A program made the translations under genes and the position numbers. Under the pieces are notes generated by a model. It did not search any database and was not told the origin of the DNA. It saw only the letters and a list, made by a program, of their open reading frames with translations. A stretch of 6,656 nt of DNA from Rhodanobacteraceae bacterium. GTDB taxonomy: Bacteria > Pseudomonadota > Gammaproteobacteria > Xanthomonadales > Rhodanobacteraceae. Location: contig JAICIW010000129.1 in NCBI GenBank assembly GCA_025928735.1, positions 1 to 6,656 of the forward strand, in the 5' to 3' direction. This document shows, piece by piece, positions 1-6,321 of this stretch. The stretch's first letter is position 1; each line of letters begins with the position of its first letter.

Positions 1-412
1 TCAGGTGATCGATCAGGTCCTGGTCGGGCATGCGCGCGAGTTGCGCCGGTTTCGGCACGATGCCCGCGTGCGATTTTTCCGCAAGGTCGCGCAGCGCCGC
101 GATCTTGTTGCGCGACACGCCAGCTGCACGCAATGCCGTGTCGTCGACGGCGTCCAGCCCGCGCGCGGTGATGCGACGTCCGCGCGACATCAATGCTTCA
201 ACCCTGCCCGCGATCGTCGCGGCGGCCTTGCCGGAAAGTTGCTGGTAAAGAATCGAATGCGCCAGCGCGTCGACCGGGTCGAAGCGCACCGAAAAATCGC
301 GTTCGATCGGTCCGATCCGGCGCATCCATTTCGCGAGTTTGCGGTCGCGCTTTTCGAGATGCGCGGCTGCTGCCTGCACGTCGAAGCCGCGTGCGATTGT
401 CTTTTGTGTCAT
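1..412 (-). CDS. DNA-3-methyladenine glycosylase, HhH-GPD family (AlkA/Mag1 type), N-terminal part
   Basis: This is the N-terminal 137 residues of a base-excision repair glycosylase; the gene runs off the window at base 1. Such enzymes remove alkylated purines such as 3-methyladenine from DNA in the cytoplasm. The translation starts MTQKTIARGFDV. It contains the family hallmark DALAHSILYQQLSGKAAATI at about residues 48-67, the first helices of the HhH-GPD fold, and then LRAAGVSRNKIAALRDLAE at about 94-112, matching the usual 'LRAAGLS..K...L.DLA' stretch. The helix-hairpin-helix and the catalytic aspartate would lie further on and cannot be seen. The HhH-GPD region begins near residue 40, so the extra N-terminal domain of E. 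coli AlkA is absent and the protein resembles the short Mag1 type. The start is the ATG at 412-410, preceded at 6 bases by AAGAG. The gene lies 149 bases downstream of the DUF423 gene, beyond a palindromic element, so it may be a separate unit. The family call is firm; substrate range is inferred. Confidence 0.88.
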   Translation of the reverse strand, partial: MTQKTIARGFDVQAAAAHLEKRDRKLAKWMRRIGPIERDFSVRFDPVDALAHSILYQQLSGKAAATIAGRVEALMSRGRRITARGLDAVDDTALRAAGVSRNKIAALRDLAEKSHAGIVPKPAQLARMPDQDLIDHL

Positions 413-418
413 GGAATG

Positions 419-423
419 CTCTT
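419..423 (-). promoter_or_regulatory. Ribosome binding site of the glycosylase gene
   Basis: On the minus strand this reads AAGAG, six bases before the ATG at 412. It is a reasonable Shine-Dalgarno match and supports that start codon over later in-frame ones. Confidence 0.5.
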
Positions 424-453
424 GATGTAACTGCACGATGGCTGGGAAAATGG

Positions 454-495
454 ATTCCGGGTTCCGTCCGCAAACGGCGCGGACGGCCCCGGAAT
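454..495. repeat. REP-like palindrome, long imperfect inverted repeat
   Basis: The left arm (454-471) is ATTCCGGG, then TT, then CCGTCCGC. The right arm (479-495) is GCGGACGG, then C, then CCCGGAAT. The arms pair over 16 base pairs with one small internal loop (TT opposite C) around a 7-base loop. The edges read TGGATTCC on the left and GGAATGACGA on the right. This form resembles the dispersed extragenic palindromes with ATTCC...GGAAT ends common in proteobacterial genomes, though copy number cannot be judged from one window. The element lies just after the four-gene ABC operon. In the minus-strand transcript the second arm is followed two bases later by TTTT, so it might also end or attenuate transcription. 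Confidence 0.7.
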
Positions 496-522
496 GACGA
501 ACAAACTATTGTTCATTCCCGG
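488..522. repeat. Second hairpin overlapping the REP-like palindrome
   Basis: GAACAA (499-504), loop ACTA, then TTGTTC (509-514) form a perfect 6-base-pair stem. It can be extended outward, because CCCGGAAT (488-495) is nearly complementary to ATTCCCGG (515-522), with a GAC bulge (496-498) and one unpaired base. The CCCGGAAT arm is the same one used by the larger palindrome at 454-495, so the two structures exclude each other. The arrangement amounts to three alternating ATTCC/GGAAT units (454, 491, 515), like adjoining REP units. Confidence 0.6.
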
Positions 523-561
523 TGTACCCGTGACCCACCAAGGGATGGCAAAGAGGGGGGC

Positions 562-960
562 TCATTGTTGCTGCCGGTACAAGGCAACGCCCAGCGCGAT
601 CCACCCCGCGACGAACGCCAATCCGCCCAGCGGCGTGACGATGCCCAGCATGCGCGGCGCGCCCAGCGCGAGCGCATACAGGCTGCCGCAGAACAACACG
701 ATGCCCAGCGCGAACAGGATCGCACCGAGGTGCGCGGCGTGCGAACGCCTGGCCGACAGCGCGCAAACCGCCAACGCCAGCGCATGCCAGAACTGGAAAT
801 GCACGGCCGTCTGCCAGACATCGAGCATCGGCGCGGAAACGAGCCGACGCATGACGTGCGCGCCCAACGCGCCCAGCAAGACGGCGCTCGCGCCGGCCAC
901 CGCGGCCGTCACGGCCGGCCAGCGCAGGCGCTGCGGAATTTTTTGTGCGGTCGAATTCAA
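562..960 (-). CDS. DUF423 family small integral membrane protein
   Basis: A 132-residue inner-membrane protein of the DUF423 family (E. coli YgdD is a member), whose function is unknown. Visible family features are GALGAHVM (about 30-37), a WQTAVHFQFWHALAL block (about 49-63), GIVLFCGSLYALAL (about 86-99) and TPLGGLAFVAGW (about 109-120). These give four hydrophobic segments near residues 16-36, 54-70, 78-100 and 106-128, and the length is typical. The open frame continues far upstream inside the GldG-like gene, but that extension is Arg-rich and unlike any membrane protein. The start is placed at TTG (960-958), which overlaps the preceding stop as TTGA and has AAGGAG 7 bases upstream. It is the last gene of the ABC operon and probably translationally coupled to it. 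The family call is strong; a link to the ABC system's job is inference from position only. Confidence 0.9.
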   Translation of the reverse strand: MNSTAQKIPQRLRWPAVTAAVAGASAVLLGALGAHVMRRLVSAPMLDVWQTAVHFQFWHALALAVCALSARRSHAAHLGAILFALGIVLFCGSLYALALGAPRMLGIVTPLGGLAFVAGWIALGVALYRQQQ

Positions 961-2768
961 CGCCAGGCTCCTTCGCTTCGCCGTCGGCGTATCCGCAGCA
1001 GCCCGTACAGCAGCCCTGCCAGCGTCACCACGATCGGCATCAACAGAATGTCGATGAACTTCAGCAACACCGACAAGCGTTCGATGTCGGCGTCGAGGCT
1101 GCGTTGCACCGCGCGCAATTCGGTGCGGATGGCCAACTTGCGCTGCATGAACTGTTCGACGGCGCCCTTTTGCGCCTCGGTGCGATTGCGGCCGTGCGCG
1201 GCCTGCTTCAACTCCGCCAGATGTTGCTCGGTGTCGGTCAACTCGGCCTGCAACTGAAGCTGTTTGGTCTTGAACTTCTCGTCGGCCTGCCGGCGCAGTG
1301 CGTCGACGCGGGTGAACTTGCGCACGTCGACGGCACGCCCGCGAATCGCGATCAGGTCGGAGGGTCCGGCGAGGTCGTCGACCGCGTTGACGAAGAAGTC
1401 GCCGTTGTTGGCGAACGGGCTCACCAGTGTCTGGCCCTGCGACGGGCTTTGCTGCACCCAAAGCCGGTCGGACAGGAGATCGGTATCGCCCACCAGGATC
1501 ACTTCGGGCTTGCGCGCTCCGGTGGCCGCATCGGCCGCGAAAGCAGGCGCCAAGTCGCCGCGCAGCCGTACCGCGATCGCGTAGTGTTCGCCTTGCGGCT
1601 GGTAGCCCTCGTACAACGGCGAGGGATCGAGCGCTTCACGCACGCGGCTGGCGGGCACGGCCATCGCGTCGGTGGTGCTCTGGATCAACGGATCGAGCCG
1701 CACCGCCGCCTGCGGCAACAACTGGAAGAAGCCGGCCGACGATACGTCGATCAAGCTGAGCACCCGGGTCACCGGATCGCGCCGGTTGAAATCTTCACCG
1801 GTCAAACCCAGCACCGCAGGATCGTACACGCGCGCATTGCTGCCGGGCGCTTGCACCTGCAGCGCGCGCGAACGATCCAGCAGCACGCGGCGGGGATCGA
1901 ACGCCACGCCCCACGCCCCGAACAGCGTCGACAGATCGGACGGCTCGCCGCCGCCTACTTCGGAATCGGGATCAACGAACGCGAGCAGGCGACCGCCGTG
2001 CTGGACATAACGATCGATCGCCTTGACGTCAGCCTCCGACAGCCCGCTCGGCTGGATCAGCACCAGCACGATGGTGTCGGCGCCGAGCTTCGCCAGCGAA
2101 GCGGAGTCCAGTCGCTGCACGTCGAACAACTGCTGCACTTGCTGCAACGCCGTCCACGGCGGCGTGCTGTTGCCGTCCGCGTCGGCGTCGCCCCAGATCG
2201 GAAGTCCGCTGTAGATCGCGACGCGCGGCTTGTGCGCGGCGCTCAATTCATACAGCAATTTCGCGATGTCGTATTCGAGAAAGCGCTCCTTCGCCAACAT
2301 GAAGAACGGAATCACCGAGCTGCGCCCGGTGCTGGCATTGCGCCCGGTCAATCCGAAAAAGATCGATTGGCTCGTACCGTCCGCGCGGGCCGAGGTCAGC
2401 CCCGCCTCGGTCGCGCGATCTTCCTCTTCCGAAAATGGCAGCGGGTCGATCTGCGTGAAACGCACGCGTCCGTGCGATTGCCGTACGACTTCCTGCAGCA
2501 TGTTCACCACGCGCTGGTGGTAGGCGCGCAACTGCGGCAGGCTGTGACTGGCCCGATCGGAGAAATACAGGGTCAGGTCGAGCGGCTTTTCGAGACGGCC
2601 CAAAATGTCGCGCGTGCCGGGCGACAGCGTGTAGAGATGATCGTGGGTCAAATCGGCACGCACCGTGCCGAGCCAGCGCGATGCGCCCAGCACCAGCAGC
2701 ACGTATAGCGCCGCCAGCACCGGCAGCGTCAACCACAATCTTCGACGCACCACCCCGCGCAAGCTCAT
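957..2768 (-). CDS. GldG-like auxiliary protein of an ABC-2 type transport system
   Basis: A 603-residue membrane-anchored protein related to GldG (ABC-type uncharacterised transport system, auxiliary subunit). It has one N-terminal membrane helix (about 12-32). A large extracytoplasmic region follows and opens with the family-like DLTHDHLYTLSPGTRDIL (39-56) and LEKPLDLTLYFS (59-70). Later conserved-looking patches are FLEYDIAKLLYEL (163-175), VAIYSGLPIWG (183-193), IDRYVQHGGRLLAFVDPDSE (251-270), LVGDTDLLSD (425-434) and NNGDFFVNAVDDLAG (454-468). Residues 490-565 are rich in Gln, Glu, Lys and Leu and look like a coiled coil. A second membrane helix (about 570-592) precedes a basic cytoplasmic tail. 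The start ATG overlaps the permease stop as ATGA, with GAGG 8 bases upstream. In gliding bacteroidetes GldG works with GldA and GldF; in proteobacteria the cargo is not known. The family is certain in outline; the domain limits are read by eye. Confidence 0.9.
   Translation of the reverse strand: MSLRGVVRRRLWLTLPVLAALYVLLVLGASRWLGTVRADLTHDHLYTLSPGTRDILGRLEKPLDLTLYFSDRASHSLPQLRAYHQRVVNMLQEVVRQSHGRVRFTQIDPLPFSEEEDRATEAGLTSARADGTSQSIFFGLTGRNASTGRSSVIPFFMLAKERFLEYDIAKLLYELSAAHKPRVAIYSGLPIWGDADADGNSTPPWTALQQVQQLFDVQRLDSASLAKLGADTIVLVLIQPSGLSEADVKAIDRYVQHGGRLLAFVDPDSEVGGGEPSDLSTLFGAWGVAFDPRRVLLDRSRALQVQAPGSNARVYDPAVLGLTGEDFNRRDPVTRVLSLIDVSSAGFFQLLPQAAVRLDPLIQSTTDAMAVPASRVREALDPSPLYEGYQPQGEHYAIAVRLRGDLAPAFAADAATGARKPEVILVGDTDLLSDRLWVQQSPSQGQTLVSPFANNGDFFVNAVDDLAGPSDLIAIRGRAVDVRKFTRVDALRRQADEKFKTKQLQLQAELTDTEQHLAELKQAAHGRNRTEAQKGAVEQFMQRKLAIRTELRAVQRSLDADIERLSVLLKFIDILLMPIVVTLAGLLYGLLRIRRRRSEGAWR
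968..973 (-). promoter_or_regulatory. Ribosome binding site that fixes the TTG start of the DUF423 gene
   Basis: The minus strand reads AAGGAG, with 7 bases to the TTG at 960. It lies inside the last codons of the GldG-like gene. This near-perfect Shine-Dalgarno at ideal spacing is the main reason for choosing the rare TTG start, since no ATG or GTG is suitably placed in that frame. Confidence 0.7.
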
Positions 2769-3535
2769 CCGCCGCGCCTCGCGTCGAGGATCAGCACGTT
2801 CGCCACCAGCCAGGACACGATGGTCAGCACGAAATAGGCGACGTCACCCAGGTCGAGTACGCCGCGCGCGATCGCCTGAAAATGCGCCAGCAGGCTCAAG
2901 TCGGCCAGGCCATCCGCGATCCGCGCGGAGCCCAGAGTCAGCAACGGCCTCTGCACCAACGGGTCGCCCGCCAGCAGGAACAGGAAACACACCGCGAGTG
3001 CGGCGATGAACGCGATCACCTGACTGCGCGTCAGCACCGACAGGCATTCGCTGATTGCGAGGAACGCGCCCGCCATCAAAAAGCTGCCGATGTAACTGGC
3101 CAGGATCACGCCGTTGTCGGGCTGGCCGAGATAGTTGACGGTCAACCACATCGGAAATGTCAGGATGAGTGCGCAGCCGATGTACAACCATGCGGCGAGG
3201 AATTTCGCGACCACCGCTTCCCACGGGCGGATCGGCAGCGTCATCAGCAATTCCAGCGTGCCGCTGCGGCGTTCCTCCGCCCACAACCGCATCGCCAGCG
3301 CCGGCACCAGCACCAGGTAAAGCCACGGATGGAACTGGAAAAACGGATCAAGGTCGGCCTGTCCGCGCTCGAAGAATGCGCCGAGGTAAAACGTGAACGC
3401 GCCCGCGAACAGCAGGAAAATCACGCTGAACAGCCACGCCACCGGCGTGATCAGGTAGCCGCGCAGCTCGCGCAGGAACACGCCGCGGAATGCCATGCCG
3501 CGCGGTTCGCCGGCGATCTCGGCGCGCACATTCAT
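2765..3535 (-). CDS. ABC-2 type transporter permease subunit (GldF-like)
   Basis: A 256-residue inner-membrane permease that would pair with the neighbouring ATPase. Six hydrophobic segments are visible near residues 30-54, 70-86, 113-136, 143-166, 172-190 and 230-252. Between the second and third lies WAEERRSGTLELLMTLPI (85-102), the typical ABC-2 cytoplasmic motif (EER..GT.E.L...P) thought to contact the ATPase. The length fits GldF-like permeases. The open frame extends about 350 bases further upstream, but that part is an Arg-rich shadow of the ATPase gene. The chosen ATG (3535-3533) overlaps the ATPase stop as ATGA. No strong ribosome binding site is seen, which fits coupled translation. 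A second ATG at 3496 (residue 14) is a possible alternative. It is second in the operon, and its stop overlaps the GldG-like start. The transported substrate cannot be told from the sequence. Confidence 0.9.
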   Translation of the reverse strand: MNVRAEIAGEPRGMAFRGVFLRELRGYLITPVAWLFSVIFLLFAGAFTFYLGAFFERGQADLDPFFQFHPWLYLVLVPALAMRLWAEERRSGTLELLMTLPIRPWEAVVAKFLAAWLYIGCALILTFPMWLTVNYLGQPDNGVILASYIGSFLMAGAFLAISECLSVLTRSQVIAFIAALAVCFLFLLAGDPLVQRPLLTLGSARIADGLADLSLLAHFQAIARGVLDLGDVAYFVLTIVSWLVANVLILDARRGG

Positions 3536-4473
3536 GCCGCCGCCGCCATGTCGCCGGACCCGGATGTCACCTGCCGGAACACGTCTTCGAGCCGCCCGCG
3601 TTCGAGCTGCAACTCGTCCACGCGCACGCGCTGTTCGTCGAGCAGCTTCACCACCGCGTGGAAAATTTCCTGGCCGTCGCGCGGAAACACCGTGATGCGG
3701 CCATCCACCGGATCGACTTCCACGGTGTCCACTTCCGGCAGCCGGCCCAGCAATTCGCGCGCCAGCGCGCTCGCGGGCGCACGGAAACTGACCGCGTGGT
3801 GGTAGCGCGATTGGCGCTCCAACTCCGCGGGCGTGCCTTCCACACGCAGGCGCCCACCCGCGAGAATCGCGACGCGATTGCACGCGGCGCGCACTTCACC
3901 CAACGTGTGGGTGGAAACGATGATCGCGCGGCCGCGTGCCATGCCGCGGATCAGCGCGTGCACTTCGCGCTGCTGATTCGGATCGAGCCCGTCGGTGGGT
4001 TCATCCAGGATCAGCGCGGGCGGATCGTGCAGCAATGCCTGCGCGAGGCACACGCGCCGGCGGAACCCCTTCGAAAGCGTTTCGATGGTTTGCGAAAGCA
4101 CCGTCTGCAACTGCAGGCGCTCGATCATCTCGTCCAGTCGTCGCCGTCCCGGGATGCCCGAAAGACCGCGCACGCGCAACGCGAACGCCAGGAATTCCGA
4201 TACCGAAAGTTCGCCGTAACTTGGCGCGCCTTCCGGCAGGTAACCCAGCGCGCGGCGCGCCTTGATCGGTTCCGCCACCACATCGTGTCCGCACACGCGC
4301 GCCCTGCCGGAACCCGGCATCAGGAAACCGGCGATCATGCGCATCGTGGTGGTCTTGCCCGCGCCGTTCGGACCCAGCAGCGCCAGCACCTGCCCCGGCG
4401 ACACCTTGAGGTTCAGGTCGGCCACCGCGTCGATCCTGCCGTAGCGCTTGCCAAGGTGTTCGGTTTCGATCAT
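3532..4473 (-). CDS. ABC transporter ATP-binding protein (GldA-like, ABC-2 system)
   Basis: A 313-residue cytoplasmic ATPase that powers the ABC-2 system encoded with it. All motifs are present: Walker A GPNGAGKTT (34-42), LGYLPEGAPSYGELSV at the Q-loop region (76-91) with Glu in place of Gln, signature LSKGF (133-137), Walker B ALILDEPTDGLDP (153-165) with its glutamate, and the switch histidine in STH (187-189). As I recall the family, LSKG(Y/F) and GYLPE are usual in GldA-like and NatA-like ATPases, so they are not defects. The C-terminal region (about 225-305, ending LEDVFRQVT) is the accessory domain common in drug and gliding-type ABC-2 ATPases. The frame is open back to a TTG at 4503, but the ATG at 4473 gives the normal beginning MIETEHLGKRYG and is preferred; upstream GTG and TTG codons cannot be excluded because no clear ribosome binding site is seen. 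It is the first gene of the four-gene operon, with a likely promoter at 4554-4583. Confidence 0.93.
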   Translation of the reverse strand: MIETEHLGKRYGRIDAVADLNLKVSPGQVLALLGPNGAGKTTTMRMIAGFLMPGSGRARVCGHDVVAEPIKARRALGYLPEGAPSYGELSVSEFLAFALRVRGLSGIPGRRRLDEMIERLQLQTVLSQTIETLSKGFRRRVCLAQALLHDPPALILDEPTDGLDPNQQREVHALIRGMARGRAIIVSTHTLGEVRAACNRVAILAGGRLRVEGTPAELERQSRYHHAVSFRAPASALARELLGRLPEVDTVEVDPVDGRITVFPRDGQEIFHAVVKLLDEQRVRVDELQLERGRLEDVFRQVTSGSGDMAAAA

Positions 4474-4522
4474 CACCAACGAATCGCGCGAGTGCGTGCG
4501 CAAACTCTAGCAGGGTGAGAAC

Positions 4523-4537
4523 CGGCGCCCGGCGCCG
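4523..4537. repeat. GC-rich perfect palindrome in the leader of the ABC operon
   Basis: CGGCGCC, one C, then GGCGCCG: a perfect 7-1-7 inverted repeat made of two GGCGCC units. It sits between the proposed promoter and the ATPase start, so in the transcript it could form a hairpin near the 5' end, or in DNA serve as a protein site. No function can be assigned, and in DNA this rich in G+C such palindromes also arise by chance. Confidence 0.4.
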
Positions 4538-4553
4538 CGGACGGTGACTCGCC

Positions 4554-4583
4554 AAAATACCGTTCACGCGACGTTGCTGCCAA
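4554..4583 (-). promoter_or_regulatory. Putative sigma-70 promoter of the ABC operon
   Basis: On the minus strand TTGGCA (4583-4578, five of six to the -35 consensus) is followed after 18 bases by TATTTT (4559-4554, four of six to the -10 consensus). Transcription would begin near 4547, giving a leader of about 70 bases before the ATPase ATG. It lies immediately behind the terminator of the upstream gene, where a new promoter is expected. This was found by eye and is not proven. Confidence 0.4.
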
Positions 4584-4585
4584 AC

Positions 4586-4612
4586 AAAAGGCCCGCACTT
4601 GGCGGGCCTTTT
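4586..4612 (-). terminator. Intrinsic terminator after the SRPBCC gene
   Basis: AAAAGGCCCGC (4586-4596) and GCGGGCCTTTT (4602-4612) form a perfect 11-base-pair stem around a 5-base loop. On the minus strand the GC-rich stem ends in TTTT followed by GTTTG, and the structure begins 17 bases after the stop codon at 4630. It is an A/T-flanked symmetric hairpin and would also work from the plus strand, but no plus-strand gene is seen to use it. Confidence 0.9.
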
Positions 4613-4629
4613 GATCAAACGACCCTCCG

Positions 4630-6075
4630 TCAACGACGGTGGCGTCTCTTCGCCTGCGCCGGACGCTTGCGCGCCTCGGGCTTCTTGTTGGCCTTGTCGG
4701 ACTTTTCGGTGTTGTCGGCAGGTTTGGCGTTGCCCGACCAAATGGCCGGGTCCAGCGCCTCCAGCGGCTTGGCGCGGCCAGCAATCTGTTCCGGCGTCTG
4801 CGCGGGTGCATTCATCACCGGCAGGAACACGCGGTAGACCTGGTCGGAATCCGGCACGCTGACCGGAGAGGTCAACTGGTCGTACAAGCGGTTGGCGTTT
4901 TCGTCGTACTGGTAGCCGTGCGTGCCGGCGTAGGCCTTCAGCGCCATGCGCATCAGCGGAATGCCGGCCTCGCCCGTCCACGTGGCTTCCAGTACTTCGC
5001 GCGTCGGGAACATCGTGGCGCGCACATTGGCGTTGACGATCAACTGGTTCTTCTTGTCGAGGCTGCCGGGTGCCGGACCATTCTCGTCGTTGCTCGCGGA
5101 CGAACCCGAAGCGGGCGCACCCGCGCTCGACGCTCCCGCTGCGCTGGACACGCCCGCGGCACTGCCGGCCGATGCCGCGCTGGTCGATGCAGGCGCTGCC
5201 GCCAGTTCGGCGCCGGTCGGCGGTGGCGGCAACTTGGTCAAATCATACGGCTTGCCGTCGATCGTCAGCGTGGTGCTGTCGATCGGCACCGCCAGGTCGA
5301 AGGTGTAAGTGGTGTCGCCCCACTCGGTGGTGATGGTGGTGGTCGGGCCGGCCGCCTTGACGCCCAGCTTGGCCATCGCGGCGTCGATCTCCTTCAGCGC
5401 CGCGGCCTTGGCCGTGTCGATGTCGTCCAGCGTGCGGGTGGCCTTGGTCGAGACCAGCAGCATCGGCGTGGCATTGGTGCGATACAGGCCCGGCTCGAGC
5501 TTGCCGTAGTCGACGTTCGGAATGCCGGCCAGCATGTTCTGCAGCGAATCGAGGCCGTATTGGATCATCGTGGCCGGATCGCCGTGGATCCACAACCGCG
5601 AGTAGCGGTCGATCAGATTCCAGCCATAGTCGACGTCGTAGCCCCAGGTGACGGTGCTGACACGCTGGCCATGGCTCGGCGTGACGGTGAAGGTGAAGGT
5701 CTTGTTCTCGCCGTGCCAGTCGTTGGTGAGATCCCAGGTGACGGTGCTGTTGCCGGCCAGATCGATGTTGCCGGACTTGTTGACCAGCTTGCCGTCGCCG
5801 ATGGTGTCGTTGCCCTGCCACGTCAGCGTGGCGCCCGGGCCATAGGCCGGACCGGACATTGCATATTTCACCTGCGGGTCCTGCGCCTGCAGCGCGCCGC
5901 CGCCGTAATCGCCGAAACGCCTGAAGTTGTTCAGGACGTCATAGATGTGTTGCGGGTTGTGGCTGATTTCGATCGAGCGCTCGATGTGCGCGTGGCTGGG
6001 CAGGAACAGGCCCACGATCACGGCCAGAACGAAAACGATGATCAGGGCAACAGCGAATTCGAGCACACGGGTCAT
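4630..6075 (-). CDS. Membrane-anchored SRPBCC family protein with split effector-binding-like region
   Basis: A 481-residue protein. An N-terminal hydrophobic helix (about 5-25) anchors it, probably leaving the rest outside the cytoplasm. Residues 30-185 look like an SRPBCC (polyketide cyclase/START-like) domain: the usual opening HIERSIEISHNPQHIYDVLN (30-49), a central YGPGATLTWQGND (78-90) and the closing helix PATMIQYGLDSLQNMLAG (167-184). Residues 204-285 and 344-421 resemble the two halves of a GyrI-like effector-binding region; they are separated by an Ala/Ser/Gly/Pro-rich, low-complexity linker (about 290-340). The C-terminus (457-481) has 12 Lys or Arg in 25 residues. The fold usually binds small hydrophobic ligands; ligand and role here are unknown. 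The ATG at 6075 has GGAG 9 bases upstream. The gene stands alone, with an intrinsic terminator after it. The first domain is well supported; the second is a resemblance judged by eye. Confidence 0.82.
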   Translation of the reverse strand: MTRVLEFAVALIIVFVLAVIVGLFLPSHAHIERSIEISHNPQHIYDVLNNFRRFGDYGGGALQAQDPQVKYAMSGPAYGPGATLTWQGNDTIGDGKLVNKSGNIDLAGNSTVTWDLTNDWHGENKTFTFTVTPSHGQRVSTVTWGYDVDYGWNLIDRYSRLWIHGDPATMIQYGLDSLQNMLAGIPNVDYGKLEPGLYRTNATPMLLVSTKATRTLDDIDTAKAAALKEIDAAMAKLGVKAAGPTTTITTEWGDTTYTFDLAVPIDSTTLTIDGKPYDLTKLPPPPTGAELAAAPASTSAASAGSAAGVSSAAGASSAGAPASGSSASNDENGPAPGSLDKKNQLIVNANVRATMFPTREVLEATWTGEAGIPLMRMALKAYAGTHGYQYDENANRLYDQLTSPVSVPDSDQVYRVFLPVMNAPAQTPEQIAGRAKPLEALDPAIWSGNAKPADNTEKSDKANKKPEARKRPAQAKRRHRR

Positions 6076-6167
6076 GCCAGGAATCTCCGGACGGCTTGTT
6101 CACATGGCCGGTACGCGAAGGCCAGGGTGGCTTCGTCACGCACCGCATTGCAACGGCGGAAAGGCGG

Positions 6168-6173
6168 ATGGTA
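6168..6173 (-). promoter_or_regulatory. Possible -10 element upstream of the SRPBCC gene
   Basis: The minus strand reads GCTACCAT, with TACCAT as a possible -10 hexamer (four of six to consensus). No good -35 stands 16-18 bases upstream. If real, the leader would be close to 90 bases. This is the best candidate in the 246-base gap and is weakly supported. Confidence 0.22.
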
Positions 6174-6260
6174 GCGGCTTCGCGGCGGCTGCGCCATCGT
6201 GTGTTCGTGCGACCGTCCCTGATCGCCGTTTCGTTGGAGGGCGACGCAACTTTCCCGCGA

Positions 6261-6275
6261 TCCGTCGCCGACGGA
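6261..6275. repeat. Small hairpin after the response regulator gene
   Basis: TCCGTC, loop GCC, GACGGA: a perfect 6-base-pair inverted repeat, about 50 bases downstream of the regulator's stop codon. No T-run follows on either strand, so it is not a standard intrinsic terminator. It could stabilise the 3' end of the transcript or be chance. The rest of the 6076-6321 gap shows no convincing gene. Confidence 0.35.
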
Positions 6276-6321
6276 CGCCAGGACGGCCTTCCGTGGCCTG
6301 ATTCTGGACAACCGCCGCTTC

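Noticed and set aside
961..1461. N-terminal extension of the DUF423 frame
   Set aside because: The upstream residues are Arg-rich and overlap the GldG-like gene in another frame. The TTG with AAGGAG upstream gives a protein of the normal family length.
945..2708. 587-codon open frame on the plus strand
   Set aside because: It is the antisense shadow of the GldG-like gene. It is rich in Arg, His and Gln, shows no recognisable domain, and follows the codon-position G+C bias of the real gene.
3536..3883. N-terminal extension of the permease frame
   Set aside because: It lies inside the ATPase gene in another frame and is Arg/Gly-rich. The ATGA overlap gives the expected permease length.
4231..4248. 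Glu instead of Gln in the Q-loop region of the ATPase as a possible defect
   Set aside because: The GYLPE form is, as far as I know, usual for GldA/NatA-like ATPases, and all other catalytic motifs are intact.
2681..4518. Two long plus-strand frames (2681-3805 and 3490-4518)
   Set aside because: Both are opposite the ABC permease and ATPase genes, whose motifs are unmistakable on the minus strand. Their translations look like typical Arg/Ala/His-rich shadows.
4639..6174. 511-codon open frame on the plus strand
   Set aside because: It is antisense to the SRPBCC gene. It is Arg/Gly/Val-rich without a domain, while the minus strand encodes a clear membrane helix, SRPBCC pattern, ribosome binding site and terminator.
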